Below, piece by piece: positions 15,354 to 24,339 of a stretch of 64,000 bases of DNA. The stretch's first letter is position 1. The number at the start of each line of letters is the position of its first letter. The position numbers and the translations under genes are program-made. The DNA lies in contig CAKRZX010000007.1 in the NCBI GenBank assembly GCA_934434555.1, forward strand, positions 33,243 through 97,242. Direction: 5' to 3'. Below the pieces are notes generated by a model. The model was not told the origin of the DNA, did no database searches, and saw only the letters and a list, made by a program, of their open reading frames with translations. This DNA is from an uncultured Clostridia bacterium (GTDB taxonomy: Bacteria > Bacillota > Clostridia > Christensenellales > QALW01).

Positions 15354-16136
15354 GTGGAAACTTTTATTACCTTTGCAAAATGGCTTGAAACGGCTCCCGG
15401 CTGGATTGCGGGGCTGCCCGAATGGCTGCAAAATCTTTTGTATCAACTTTGGCAGACGTTTATTTACGGCGACCGTTGGAAATTCTTTGTCAGCGGGCTT
15501 AAAGTTACTTTTATCGTAACTCTGGGCGCGCTTGCAATGGGCGTTGTTATCGGTCTTATAGTGGGCATTATCCGTACCGCTCACGATTCCCGCGAAGATG
15601 AAAAACGTTCGGTCATTCTTATAATACTTAATAAAATATGCCAAGTGTACCTTACCGTTATCCGCGGAACGCCCATGATGGTGCAACTGCTCATTATGGG
15701 ATTCGTAATTATGGTTCCCAAAACCGAGAGCGGCACCGTGGCGTGCGGAATTGTAACGCTTGGCATTAACTCCGGCGCGTACGTTGCCGAAATTGCCCGT
15801 TCGGGTATAATGAGCATAAGCAAGGGACAGACCGAGGCGGGCAGGTCGCTGGGTCTTAACTATGCGCAGACGATGTGGTACATCATCATTCCTCAGGCGA
15901 TAAAGAACATTCTTCCCGCTTTGGGCAACGAAATGATAACTCTGCTTAAAGATACGTCGCTTGTTTCGGTTATCGCCTTGCGCGATGTTACCAAACAGGC
16001 GCAGAATATTATGAGCAAGACCTATCAGGCATTGGTTCCCTACATAAGCCTTGCGATAATCTATCTTGTAATAGTTATGATACTTTCAAAACTTCTCAGT
16101 CTGCTTGAAAGGAGGTTGCGTAAGAGTGACAAATAG
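15354..16136 (+). CDS. Polar amino acid ABC transporter, permease
   Basis: Membrane subunit of 260 residues of the HisM/GlnP type. An N-terminal amphipathic part is followed by about five helices and the EAA loop EAGRSLGLNYAQTMWYIIIPQA that docks to the ATPase. RGTPMMVQLLIM is also a family signature. The start is GTG at 15354 after TTAGGAGAA. Its 3' end overlaps the ATPase start by 11 bases. Confidence 0.94.
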   Translation: METFITFAKWLETAPGWIAGLPEWLQNLLYQLWQTFIYGDRWKFFVSGLKVTFIVTLGALAMGVVIGLIVGIIRTAHDSREDEKRSVILIILNKICQVYLTVIRGTPMMVQLLIMGFVIMVPKTESGTVACGIVTLGINSGAYVAEIARSGIMSISKGQTEAGRSLGLNYAQTMWYIIIPQAIKNILPALGNEMITLLKDTSLVSVIALRDVTKQAQNIMSKTYQALVPYISLAIIYLVIVMILSKLLSLLERRLRKSDK

Positions 16137-16866
16137 CGAAACCCTTATCAAAGTTGAAAATCTGCAAAAGTCTTTCGGCGATATTCACGTGCTTAAAGGC
16201 ATTGACAACGAAATTAAACGAGGCGAAGTGGTTGTTGTAATCGGACCGTCAGGGTCGGGAAAATCCACGTTTTTAAGGTGCCTTAATCTGCTTGAAAAGC
16301 CTACGGGCGGCAAAATCCTGTTTGAGGGCGTTGACATCACAGATAAAAAAACGGATATAAATCTTCACCGTCAGAAAATGGGTATGGTGTTTCAGCAGTT
16401 TAACCTGTTTCCGCATATGACCATACTTAAAAATATGACGCTTGCGCCGATAAAAATAAAAAAAATGCCCAAGGCGGAAGCCGAGGCGCAGGCAATGAAA
16501 CTGCTTGAACGCGTAGGGCTTGCCGACAGGGCAAACGCATACCCGAATCAACTTTCGGGCGGGCAGAAACAGCGTGTGGCAATAGTGCGAGCGCTGTGCA
16601 TGAATCCCGACGTTATGCTTTTTGACGAGCCAACAAGCGCTCTTGACCCGGAAATGGTAGGTGAGGTGCTTGAAGTTATGAAAGAACTTGCGGAAGACGG
16701 AATGACAATGGTGTGCGTTACCCACGAAATGGGCTTTGCCCGCGAGGTAAGCAACAGGGTACTGTTTATAGATAACGGAATCATTGAGGAAGAGGGAACA
16801 CCGGAGCAGATATTCTCCGAACCCAAAAGCCCCAGGCTTAAAGACTTTTTAAGTAAAGTGCTGTAA
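16126..16866 (+). CDS. Polar amino acid ABC transporter, ATP-binding protein
   Basis: ATPase of 246 residues. Walker A GPSGSGKST near 42-50, Q-loop FQQFNLFPHM, signature LSGGQKQRVAI, Walker B MLFDEPTSALDPE and switch His VTHEMGFA are all present. The start is taken as GTG at 16126, ten bases after GGAGG; a TTG at 16105 is in frame but lies before that site. It closes the three-gene operon; a strong terminator follows. Confidence 0.95.
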   Translation: MTNSETLIKVENLQKSFGDIHVLKGIDNEIKRGEVVVVIGPSGSGKSTFLRCLNLLEKPTGGKILFEGVDITDKKTDINLHRQKMGMVFQQFNLFPHMTILKNMTLAPIKIKKMPKAEAEAQAMKLLERVGLADRANAYPNQLSGGQKQRVAIVRALCMNPDVMLFDEPTSALDPEMVGEVLEVMKELAEDGMTMVCVTHEMGFAREVSNRVLFIDNGIIEEEGTPEQIFSEPKSPRLKDFLSKVL

Positions 16867-16885
16867 TGCCTAGCGATATTTCTTT

Positions 16886-16916
16886 GCGATACGGAAAATG
16901 ACCGTATCGCTTTTTT
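16886..16916 (+). terminator. Terminator of the ABC operon
   Basis: Perfect nine-base stem GCGATACGG / CCGTATCGC with a seven-base loop and six T. Confidence 0.9.
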
Positions 16917-16920
16917 ATAT

Positions 16921-16953
16921 AAAAAATCGGCACGGATTCAATATCCGCGCCGA
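16921..16953 (-). terminator. Terminator of glyS
   Basis: On the - strand TCGGCGCGGAT pairs with ATCCGTGCCGA (one G-T pair), followed by six T (16926-16921). It sits back to back with the ABC-operon terminator. Confidence 0.85.
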
Positions 16954-16968
16954 AAATTTTATACGCAA

Positions 16969-18345
16969 TTAAAATGTGAGTTTTGACTTGATGAAATCGG
17001 CAACTTCTTCAACGGGAAGAGTAATCTGACCCATTGTGTCGCGGTCGCGCACGGTAACGGTGCCTTTTTCAAGAGTGTCAAAGTCAACGGTTACGCAGTA
17101 GGGAGTGCCGTTTTCGTCCTGACGGCGGTAACGCTTGCCGATTGAGCCCGCCTCATCGTAATCAACGGGGAAGTACTTGGCAAGTTGTGCGTGAATTTCA
17201 AGCGCCTTTTCGGAAAGTTTCTTCTGTAAGGGAAGTACCGCACACTTATAGGGCGCAAGCACGGGGTGCAGATGAAGTACATTTCGCACATCGCCGTTTT
17301 CAAGAGTTTCCTCTTCAAAGGCGTTGCACAGGAACGCAAGGGTAACTCGGTCGGCACCGAGAGAGGGCTCAACGCAGTAGGGAACATATTTTTCGTTTGT
17401 TACCGGGTCAAGATACTCCATATTTTCGCCGCTGTGGTTCATATGCTGTTTAAGGTCGTAGTCGGTTCTGTCGGCAACGCCCCAAAGTTCGCCCCAGCCG
17501 AAGGGAAACAGGAATTCAAAGTCGGTAGTCGCTTTTGAATAGAACGCAAGTTCTTCCTTGCTGTGGTCGCGCAGACGGAGCGATTCTTCCTTTATACCCA
17601 AATCAAGCAGCCACTTTTTGCAGAACGAGCGCCAGTATTCAAACCATTCAAGGTCGGTGCCGGGTTTGCAGAAGAATTCAAGTTCCATCTGCTCAAACTC
17701 ACGGGTTCTGAAAGTAAAGTTGCCGGGAGTGATTTCGTTACGGAACGATTTACCTACCTGGCATATGCCGAAAGGAACTTTCTTGCGCGTGGTGCGCTGA
17801 ACGTTCTTGAAGTTTACGAAAATGCCCTGCGCGGTTTCGGGACGGAGATAAACTGTTGAGGACGAATCCTCGGTAACGCCCTGGAAAGTTTTGAACATAA
17901 GGTTAAACTGACGAATGCCCGTCCAGTCGTTTTTGCCGCAGTCGGGGCAAACGATGTTATGTTCCTTTATATATTCTTCCATTTCCTTATTGCTCCAACC
18001 GTCAACAACCATATCGGTGCCTTTTTCGTGGTTGAAATCTTCAATAAGTTTGTCGGCACGGTATCTTGACTTACAGGCTTTGCAGTCCATAAGCGGGTCT
18101 GAGAATCCGCCTACGTGACCCGACGCAACCCATACTTCGGGGTTCATTAAAATAGCACAGTCAACACCCACGTTGTAGGGACTTTCCTGTACAAATTTCT
18201 GCCACCAAGCCTTTTTTACGTTGTTTTTAAGCTCAACGCCCAAAGGACCGTAATCCCATGTGTTTGCAAGACCGCCGTATATTTCGCTTCCGGGAAATAT
18301 AAAACCCTTGCCCTTGCAAAGAGAGATTATTTTTTCCATATCCAT
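16969..18345 (-). CDS. glyS: Glycyl-tRNA synthetase, single-chain type
   Basis: Class II synthetase that charges tRNA-Gly, the homodimeric form. The 458 residues begin MDMEKIISLCKGKGFIFPGS, with motif 1 near NTWDYGPLGVELKNN, motif 2 FRNEITPGNFTFRTREFEQME and motif 3 EPSLGADRVTLAFL; a C-terminal anticodon-binding domain follows (about 360-458, LAPYKCAVLPL). ATG at 18345 follows GGAGG by nine bases; the longer frame to 18369 has no such site. No T-box leader is present in the short 5' region. Confidence 0.96.
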   Translation of the reverse strand: MDMEKIISLCKGKGFIFPGSEIYGGLANTWDYGPLGVELKNNVKKAWWQKFVQESPYNVGVDCAILMNPEVWVASGHVGGFSDPLMDCKACKSRYRADKLIEDFNHEKGTDMVVDGWSNKEMEEYIKEHNIVCPDCGKNDWTGIRQFNLMFKTFQGVTEDSSSTVYLRPETAQGIFVNFKNVQRTTRKKVPFGICQVGKSFRNEITPGNFTFRTREFEQMELEFFCKPGTDLEWFEYWRSFCKKWLLDLGIKEESLRLRDHSKEELAFYSKATTDFEFLFPFGWGELWGVADRTDYDLKQHMNHSGENMEYLDPVTNEKYVPYCVEPSLGADRVTLAFLCNAFEEETLENGDVRNVLHLHPVLAPYKCAVLPLQKKLSEKALEIHAQLAKYFPVDYDEAGSIGKRYRRQDENGTPYCVTVDFDTLEKGTVTVRDRDTMGQITLPVEEVADFIKSKLTF

Positions 18346-18384
18346 AGTAATATTCCTCCGTGTAATCAATAAAATTATAATAAC

Positions 18385-18412
18385 ATTATATGCATAATCC
18401 GAATTATGTCAA
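18385..18412 (-). promoter_or_regulatory. Sigma-A promoter of glyS
   Basis: - strand TTGACA (18412-18407), 16-base spacer, TATAAT (18390-18385), 39 bases before the start codon; too close to it to leave room for a T-box riboswitch. Confidence 0.85.
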
Positions 18413-18524
18413 TTAAAAGTGCTCAAAAAAGAAAAAATTGAGGTCAAAAAAAACCGGGGCACCACATATTGTGCCGCAAATTATTTTGTATTGATAAAAT
18501 ATTAAAAAATAAAGAAAAAAACTA

Positions 18525-18554
18525 TTGACTTTTTGGATTCAGGTGTAGTATAAT
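18525..18554 (+). promoter_or_regulatory. Sigma-A promoter of the surface-protein gene
   Basis: TTGACT (18525-18530), 18-base spacer, TATAAT (18549-18554). About 60 bases upstream an inverted repeat GGCAC...GTGCC (near 18459-18476) could be an operator. The rest of 18413-18524 is A-rich without other visible signals. Confidence 0.75.
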
Positions 18555-18586
18555 CATTATCAGAAAGTAATTTGGAGGTCAAATTT

Positions 18587-20140
18587 ATGAAAAAAATACT
18601 TGTAGCCTTAACGGCTGCGTGCATTGCATTCTCGTGCTTCGGCACGGTTGCTTTTGCAGACGGCGAAAACGAAACTGCCGCCGAAAAGAAACAGGTTGAA
18701 AGCCTTGTAGGTATGTACTATATGCAGGGCGAAAGCGGACACGGATACATGGTAGACGGTTTGGAATATGTCGATGAAGTTGACTATACCGCCGCAGACG
18801 CTATTGCCAAGGCAATAACGGGAACAAACAGAGTTCCTTTCTATGCTACCGAGAAAGACGGCAGCGTATTCTTTGACAGATTCGCTCAGGCTACGTTCAT
18901 TTCGGAAATCAACTATGCCGCAAAAGCAGGTATTGATTTCATTGCATACAAGTATCATGCAGGTTATAAGACCGACGCTTCAGGCAGCAAAGTATCGCTT
19001 ACCTATATGAACAACCAACTTAAACTTCATTCAACTCTCGGCACACAGGCCAACGCGTTTATCAAAGAAATGCCCTATGCCATCGTGCTTGACGGCGAAG
19101 TTGAAACGGGTGATGCAGAAACCATCGTTAAGGGCTACCTTATCTGCGCGGGTTATCTTACCGCTTCCGACGGCCGCCCCGTTGTATTCATTGAATGGAA
19201 TGACAACATCACCAAGGTAATAGAAACATTTAATAAAAGACTTAAAAAGTATGTTGCAGACGGCGCAAACCCCAAGAAAACCACAGTACCCAAAACGCAG
19301 CTTAACGACGATGTTGAGGCTATGTACGTAGTTGCTCTTAATGCTCCCTCGTATGCCGAGGCTGTTGCGGCAGGCTGCGATGCGGTTTCGTGGCTCGGCG
19401 GCGAAGGCAAAGGCGGCGAGGCTTATACCGAGATGACTGCCAGGGTTGAGGCTAACTGGAAGAACGGCGATAAAGTTGTTCCCAACGTTGTAGTAGGTTA
19501 TGATAAGACCGACCTTGCCGATAACCCCATCGAAATCAAAGCAAAGAAGAATACAAGAGCGAAAGAGCAAACCGTTCGTTATTCAGCAACCGGAACGAAG
19601 GAAGATTATGTTGCGGCGGCTACTCCCGAAGAGTTTACCGCTCACCTTACCAACGCTGTTGCCACCGCCAACAAGCCCGCAGAGTTCTCGGCTGTTATGG
19701 TATACGCTTGGGATGACCTTACCGGCGGCGCAATACTTTGCCCCACTCAGACCGACAAGGCAAATCAGTACGAATATTCCTACCTTACCGCTATGAGAAA
19801 ATATCTCTACGGTAACGACAATTTCAACCTTGATGAGAAGACCGGACTTGAACTTGTTAAGTATGACAACACCGGCAACATCATTAAGACCGATAATAAC
19901 GGAACAGTAACCGTTGAAAAGAACGGCGAAATTATTTCAAAAACCGACAAGGACGGCAACGACCTTCTTGCGGTTACACCCGCTCCCACAGGCGATAACA
20001 AAGGAACAACCGATACCGCAAGCTCGCCCAACTGGGTGCTTATCGGCTGCATTGCAGGCGGCGTTGTGGTAGTTGCTGTTGTAGCAATAATCATTGCTGT
20101 TTCGGCAAAAAAGAAAAAACCCGCCGACAAGGCTGAATAA
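18587..20140 (+). CDS. Membrane-anchored surface protein with GH99-like domain
   Basis: Secreted protein of 517 residues: signal peptide (about 1-24, ending VAFADG), a large domain (about 35-400), a charged linker with TVTVEKNGEI, a TPAP stretch, then one C-terminal membrane helix (about 483-505) and a KKKKPADKAE tail. The domain has LVGMYYMQG at its start, FISEINYAAKAGIDFIAYKYH, and a closing VYAWDDLTGGAILCPT. These resemble the start, the second strand and the last strand of GH99-like/WbsX-type TIM barrels. That assignment, and any glycosidase activity, is inference. There is no LPXTG motif; the helix plus Lys tail is the anchor. ATG at 18587 follows GGAGG. Confidence 0.72.
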   Translation: MKKILVALTAACIAFSCFGTVAFADGENETAAEKKQVESLVGMYYMQGESGHGYMVDGLEYVDEVDYTAADAIAKAITGTNRVPFYATEKDGSVFFDRFAQATFISEINYAAKAGIDFIAYKYHAGYKTDASGSKVSLTYMNNQLKLHSTLGTQANAFIKEMPYAIVLDGEVETGDAETIVKGYLICAGYLTASDGRPVVFIEWNDNITKVIETFNKRLKKYVADGANPKKTTVPKTQLNDDVEAMYVVALNAPSYAEAVAAGCDAVSWLGGEGKGGEAYTEMTARVEANWKNGDKVVPNVVVGYDKTDLADNPIEIKAKKNTRAKEQTVRYSATGTKEDYVAAATPEEFTAHLTNAVATANKPAEFSAVMVYAWDDLTGGAILCPTQTDKANQYEYSYLTAMRKYLYGNDNFNLDEKTGLELVKYDNTGNIIKTDNNGTVTVEKNGEIISKTDKDGNDLLAVTPAPTGDNKGTTDTASSPNWVLIGCIAGGVVVVAVVAIIIAVSAKKKKPADKAE

Positions 20141-20157
20141 AACAAATTGAAGTTGTT

Positions 20158-20193
20158 GAGCCGTCCCGATAAAAAAGGGACGGCTCATTTTTT
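20158..20193 (+). terminator. Terminator of the surface-protein gene
   Basis: Stem GAGCCGTCCC / GGGACGGCTC with six T after one A. It ends seven bases before the nth start codon. Confidence 0.85.
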
Positions 20194-20199
20194 GAAGTT

Positions 20200-20841
20200 A
20201 TGAACAGAAAAAAAGCAGAACTTATTTTAGACGAACTTGAAAAACTTTATCCCGATGCGGACTGCGAACTTGAATTTTCCTCGCCGTATCAACTGCTTGT
20301 TGCGGTAATGCTTTCGGCGCAGTGCACGGATAAGCGGGTGAATATCGTAACGCGCGAACTGTTTAAGGATTACGGCACGCCTGAAAAAATGATTACACTT
20401 ACGCAGTCCGAACTTGAACAGAAAATTTTTTCCTGCGGATTTTATAAGAATAAAGCAAAAAATATACTTGAAACAACTGATATTATTCTTAAACGGTATA
20501 ACGGAAACGTGCCGGAAAATTTTGAAGAATTGCGCGAACTTCCGGGCGTGGGCAGAAAAACCGCAAATGTTGTGGCGGCAATAGCGTTTTCGCGCCCCGC
20601 AATAGCGGTTGACACACACGTATTCCGCGTTTCAAACAGAATAGGACTTGCAAAAGCAAAAAATGTGCTTGATACCGAACTTCAACTTCAAAAGAATCTG
20701 CCCGAAAACAGGTGGATAAAGGCACATCACGCAATTTTGTGGCACGGGCGCAGATGCTGTTCGTCACAGAAACCCAAATGCGAAACCTGCCCCGTAAATA
20801 AGCAGTGCGATTATTTCCGGCACTTGCCAAAGAGCAAATGA
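20200..20841 (+). CDS. nth: Endonuclease III (DNA glycosylase/AP lyase)
   Basis: Base-excision repair enzyme that removes oxidised pyrimidines. The 213 residues show the helix-hairpin-helix LPGVGRKTANVV with the catalytic Lys (near 120), the catalytic Asp in VDTHVFRVSNR, and the four-Cys iron-sulfur site C-x6-C-x2-C-x5-C at the C-terminus. The start ATG has only a weak ribosome-binding site (TTGAAG) and lies directly after a terminator, so expression may be low or come from read-through. Confidence 0.95.
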   Translation: MNRKKAELILDELEKLYPDADCELEFSSPYQLLVAVMLSAQCTDKRVNIVTRELFKDYGTPEKMITLTQSELEQKIFSCGFYKNKAKNILETTDIILKRYNGNVPENFEELRELPGVGRKTANVVAAIAFSRPAIAVDTHVFRVSNRIGLAKAKNVLDTELQLQKNLPENRWIKAHHAILWHGRRCCSSQKPKCETCPVNKQCDYFRHLPKSK

Positions 20842-20875
20842 TGTGGTAAAATACGTTCATTGAGGAGATAAGTTT

Positions 20876-22141
20876 ATGTTTATTGATTACGTTAAAATTT
20901 TTATAAAAAGCGGCGACGGCGGCAACGGCGGGCTGTCTTTTCACCGGGAAAAGTACGTTCAGGCGGGCGGACCCGACGGCGGCAACGGCGGCAACGGCGG
21001 CAATATTGTAATTGAAACCGATAAATCAATGCGCACGCTGCTTGATTTTCATTTTCAAAAGCATTTCAGTGCCGAAAACGGCGAAAACGGAATGAACAAT
21101 CTTAAAACGGGCGCAAGCGGAAAGGACACGGTTATCCGCGTTCCCCGAGGTACGGTTGTGCGTGACGCCGAAACGGGGCTTGTTATAGCCGATATGTTTG
21201 AAGAAAATTCCCGCCGCATAATACAAAAAGGCGGACGGGGCGGAAAAGGCAATGCATACTATAAAAGCGCAAAACTTAAAGCCCCCAATTTTTCTCAGAA
21301 CGGCGAAATAACCAAGCAGCGTGAAATTATTCTGGAACTTAAAACCATTGCGGACGCGGGACTTGTGGGGTTTCCAAATGTGGGCAAGTCAACGATACTT
21401 TCGATAATTTCAAAGGCAAGACCGAAAATCGCAAACTATCACTTTACCACACTTGAACCTAACCTTGGCGTGGTGAAAATTGACGGAAATACTTTTGTTG
21501 CGGCGGATATCCCCGGGCTTATCGAGGGCGCAGCGGACGGTGCGGGCTTGGGACACGCGTTTTTAAGGCATATTGAGCGCACAAGGGTAATAATTCACGT
21601 GCTTGATATTTCGGGCAGTGAGGGACGCGACCCTCTTGAAGACTACGACGCAATAAACGCCGAACTTGAACGGTATTCGCCGGCGCTTGCGGCGCTGCCG
21701 CAATTTGTTGCGGCAAATAAATCCGAACTTCCGGGGGCAGAAGAGAATTTTGTCCGCCTTAAAGAATATGTGGGTGAAGATACACCCGTATTCAAGGTGT
21801 CGGCGGCAACAAATTCGGGCTTTGAACCGCTTTTGAGGGCGATTGCTCAAAAACTTAAAGAACTTCCCGAGCCCGAACCGATTCACGAAACGTATGAAGA
21901 GGAAATGTGGGAAGACCCCAATGCGTTCACCGTTACCAAAATTTCGGCACAGTTGTTTGCGGTTGAGGGAAATCTCATTGACGCACTTTTGCGCAAGACA
22001 AACTTTGAGGACCACGTTTCCCTTGACTATTTCCAGCGTATGTTAAGGGAAAAGGGCGTAATTGCCGCTTTGCGTGAAAAGGGTGCGGGCGATGGAAGTC
22101 TTGTGCGCATAGGCGATATGGAATTTGACTTTGTTGACTGA
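20876..22141 (+). CDS. obgE: GTPase Obg (CgtA), with atypical G4 motif
   Basis: Large-subunit ribosome assembly GTPase, linked to sporulation in Bacillus. The 421 residues comprise a glycine-rich Obg fold (1-158), the G domain (about 159-330; G1 GFPNVGKST at 165-173, G3 DIPG at 211-214) and a C-terminal OCT domain as in Firmicutes. The G4 guanine-specificity motif is NKSE at 281-284 instead of N-K-x-D. Start ATG after TGAGGAGA. It opens the obg/nadD/yqeK/rsfS group, interrupted by one gene on the other strand. Confidence 0.95.
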   Translation: MFIDYVKIFIKSGDGGNGGLSFHREKYVQAGGPDGGNGGNGGNIVIETDKSMRTLLDFHFQKHFSAENGENGMNNLKTGASGKDTVIRVPRGTVVRDAETGLVIADMFEENSRRIIQKGGRGGKGNAYYKSAKLKAPNFSQNGEITKQREIILELKTIADAGLVGFPNVGKSTILSIISKARPKIANYHFTTLEPNLGVVKIDGNTFVAADIPGLIEGAADGAGLGHAFLRHIERTRVIIHVLDISGSEGRDPLEDYDAINAELERYSPALAALPQFVAANKSELPGAEENFVRLKEYVGEDTPVFKVSAATNSGFEPLLRAIAQKLKELPEPEPIHETYEEEMWEDPNAFTVTKISAQLFAVEGNLIDALLRKTNFEDHVSLDYFQRMLREKGVIAALREKGAGDGSLVRIGDMEFDFVD

Positions 22142-22819
22142 CTACTTTTTCTTAAAAACGGTAAGAAACGCTCCGTAGGAAAAAAGCAGAGAACCGAATA
22201 TGATATAGTACGCTTTGTACGGCGTTATCAGGCTTAATAAAAGCAGAATAATGCCGTATTTAAGCGAAAACATCATAAACTTTTTGCCCGATAAAACCCG
22301 CAGAATGCTGTTTATCCTTGAATACGCACGGACGGTCTTTATTTTCGGCAGCGGCTCTTTTTCCGCGGCGGAAAGGATTTCTTTGCCTTTGTGAAGTGAA
22401 TACTTTACGTTAAGAAGTTTCAATAAATCTTCGGCGCCTTGGGTAAGCCCTTTAAGGGAATATATATCCACCTTTCCCTCAGAGCCGTTTTTTCTTAAAT
22501 ACGACAGCACTTTTTCCTCGTTTATGCCCGAAAAAGAATTGTCGCAAAGGGCGTTTTCGGGAAAAAACGAATTAAACCTTGCCGGGTCAAGAAGCATAAG
22601 CTGCGAAACAAGCGTGCTTTCGTTTTCCGTTTTTTTGCGCTTGGTTTCTTTAAGTTCGGCAACTTTTGTGCGGATATAATAATACGCTGCCGAAACTATT
22701 ATTCCCGAAAGGGCGGCGAAAATCATTGCACCGTTTTTGGTGGGGAAGAGATATTCGCCCGCGGCGTAAAGAACGATGAAAAACGCGGGGTACAGCGCAA
22801 AGGAAAAGAACAGTATCAA
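22142..22819 (-). CDS. Membrane protein of unknown function
   Basis: About 225 residues with two N-terminal helices, a central soluble stretch of about 110 residues (VSQLMLLDPARFNSFFPENA, LSYLRKNGSEGKVD) and two C-terminal helices, ending KKK. No known family recognised. The start is read as TTG at 22819, seven bases after GAGG. The frame is open to 22897, but that would overlap nadD on the other strand and lacks a ribosome-binding site. It is antisense-oriented inside an otherwise co-directional ribosome/NAD cluster and ends directly at the obg stop. Confidence 0.65.
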   Translation of the reverse strand: MILFFSFALYPAFFIVLYAAGEYLFPTKNGAMIFAALSGIIVSAAYYYIRTKVAELKETKRKKTENESTLVSQLMLLDPARFNSFFPENALCDNSFSGINEEKVLSYLRKNGSEGKVDIYSLKGLTQGAEDLLKLLNVKYSLHKGKEILSAAEKEPLPKIKTVRAYSRINSILRVLSGKKFMMFSLKYGIILLLLSLITPYKAYYIIFGSLLFSYGAFLTVFKKK

Positions 22820-22871
22820 AACAATCACCTCAAAGAAAATTATTATCTGTTTTTCGGAGATTATACGGTAA

Positions 22872-23453
22872 ATGAAAATCGGAATTATGGGCGGCACGTT
22901 TGACCCCGTTCACTTGGGACATACGGAAATGGCGGCTTTTTGCAAAAACGAATTCGGGCTTGATAAAATTATGTTTCTGCCCCTTGGCGACGCGCCTCAC
23001 AAAAAGGACGTAACGGATAAAAATATCCGCCTTAAAATGCTTTATGCGGCAACAAAAAACAATCCCGACTTTTTTGTAAGCACCGTTGAAACCGACAGAA
23101 AAGGCAAAACGTACAGTTTCGATACGCTTACATATCTTAAAGAAAACACCGACGGTGAATACTTCTTTATTATCGGCGAAGATACCGCGGAAGTGCTTAT
23201 GTCCTGGCACAGGGCGGAAGAGGTGTTTCAAATGGTTGAATTTATCGTTGTGGGAAGGACCGGCTTCAATAATGCCCGCGGCGTTAAAGACGCGCAGAAT
23301 CACGGCGCTAAGCTGCATTTTGCAAACCATACGGGGCTTGATATTTCGTCAAGCGAAATACGGGAAAAAGTAAAAAGCGGTCAAAGTGCGGAAAAATTTG
23401 TTGATAAAGGCGTGTGGGAGATAATAAAGACATATGGACTATACAAAAATTGA
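22872..23453 (+). CDS. nadD: Nicotinate-nucleotide adenylyltransferase
   Basis: Makes deamido-NAD from nicotinate mononucleotide and ATP. The 193 residues hold the nucleotidyltransferase signature GGTFDPVHLGH (near 7-17) and the C-terminal SSSEIREKV, the ISSTxxR-type motif. Metal- and substrate-site MFLPLGDAPHK is also typical. It overlaps yqeK by 20 bases, so the two are translationally coupled. Confidence 0.95.
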   Translation: MKIGIMGGTFDPVHLGHTEMAAFCKNEFGLDKIMFLPLGDAPHKKDVTDKNIRLKMLYAATKNNPDFFVSTVETDRKGKTYSFDTLTYLKENTDGEYFFIIGEDTAEVLMSWHRAEEVFQMVEFIVVGRTGFNNARGVKDAQNHGAKLHFANHTGLDISSSEIREKVKSGQSAEKFVDKGVWEIIKTYGLYKN

Positions 23454-23976
23454 AAGCTTTAAGCAAAAACTTAAAAAAGACCTGAAACCCGAACGGTATA
23501 AGCATACACTGCGTACGGTTCTTGCGGCGCAGGAACTGTGCTTCAATACTTCTGCCGACCGCGATAAAGTCTTTGTGGCGGCGCTTCTGCACGATTGCGC
23601 AAAATATAAATCACCCGACGAAGAACAGAAAAAAATGCTTGACGGTTTTCTTGCGTATGATAAAATAATCCATGCACCCCTTGGCGCGATTGTGGCAAAA
23701 GAGGAGTACGGCATAACCGATGAAACGGTGCTTAACGCAATAAAATATCATACAACCGGCAGAGAGAATATGAGCATTGAAGAAAAGATCGTCTGCCTTG
23801 CCGACGCCATAGAGGACGGACGGGAATATCCGGGAGTGGAGAATATCCGCAGGGCGACTGAAAAATCGGTTGATGCCGGGCTTATTGCTTATTTTGAAAA
23901 TGTAATTTCCTTTGAGGGGGATATACATCATCTTACCCTTGACGCATTAAATTATCTTAAAAACGGGAGAGAGTAA
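23434..23976 (+). CDS. yqeK: HD-domain hydrolase YqeK (Ap4A hydrolase)
   Basis: HD phosphohydrolase of 180 residues; the Bacillus and Staphylococcus homologues split diadenosine tetraphosphate symmetrically. Motifs: KHTLRTVLAAQEL (first His), ALLHDCAK (HD pair near 52-53), IIHAPLGAIVAKEEYG and IKYHTTG, and DAIEDGREY at the closing Asp. It lies between nadD and rsfS as in most Firmicutes. Confidence 0.94.
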   Translation: MDYTKIESFKQKLKKDLKPERYKHTLRTVLAAQELCFNTSADRDKVFVAALLHDCAKYKSPDEEQKKMLDGFLAYDKIIHAPLGAIVAKEEYGITDETVLNAIKYHTTGRENMSIEEKIVCLADAIEDGREYPGVENIRRATEKSVDAGLIAYFENVISFEGDIHHLTLDALNYLKNGRE

Positions 23977-24326
23977 TGGAAAAGAACGAACTTATAAAAA
24001 GTATTTGCAAGGCGGCGCTTAATAAAAAAGCCGAAAAAGTAACGGTGGTAAATCTTGACGGAATGACCGTTATTGCCGACGCATTTGTTATTTGCAGTGC
24101 GGGAAGCAAAACCCACGTGCGCGCCGTGTGCGACAATATTGAGGATGAAATGAAAAAACAGGGCGTTGACGCGATTCGTGAGGACGGTTACGATGAGGCA
24201 CGTTGGGTCGTTCTTGACTACGGCGACGTTATCGTTCACGTGTTTTATGAAGAGGAAAGGCATTTTTACGACTTGGAACGCCTGTGGAACAACGGCAGTA
24301 ATATGTATTTGTATACCGAAGAGTAA
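23976..24326 (+). CDS. rsfS: Ribosomal silencing factor RsfS
   Basis: Binds uL14 and blocks subunit joining when nutrients run out. The 116 residues have the VTVVNLDGMTVIADAFVICS core and WVVLDYGDVIVHVF, both family signatures; final WNNGS is a short version of the usual tail. TAATG overlap with yqeK. A terminator follows. Confidence 0.95.
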   Translation: MEKNELIKSICKAALNKKAEKVTVVNLDGMTVIADAFVICSAGSKTHVRAVCDNIEDEMKKQGVDAIREDGYDEARWVVLDYGDVIVHVFYEEERHFYDLERLWNNGSNMYLYTEE

Positions 24327-24339
24327 AATTATTTTAATT

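Noticed and set aside
18346..18420. T-box riboswitch ahead of glyS
   Set aside because: The promoter lies only 39 bases from the start codon; there is no room for a T-box and no GGTGG-type antiterminator bulge.
20900..21010. GGCGGCAACGGC micro-repeats as a possible tandem-repeat locus
   Set aside because: They encode the glycine-rich loops of the Obg fold, which are repeated in all Obg proteins.
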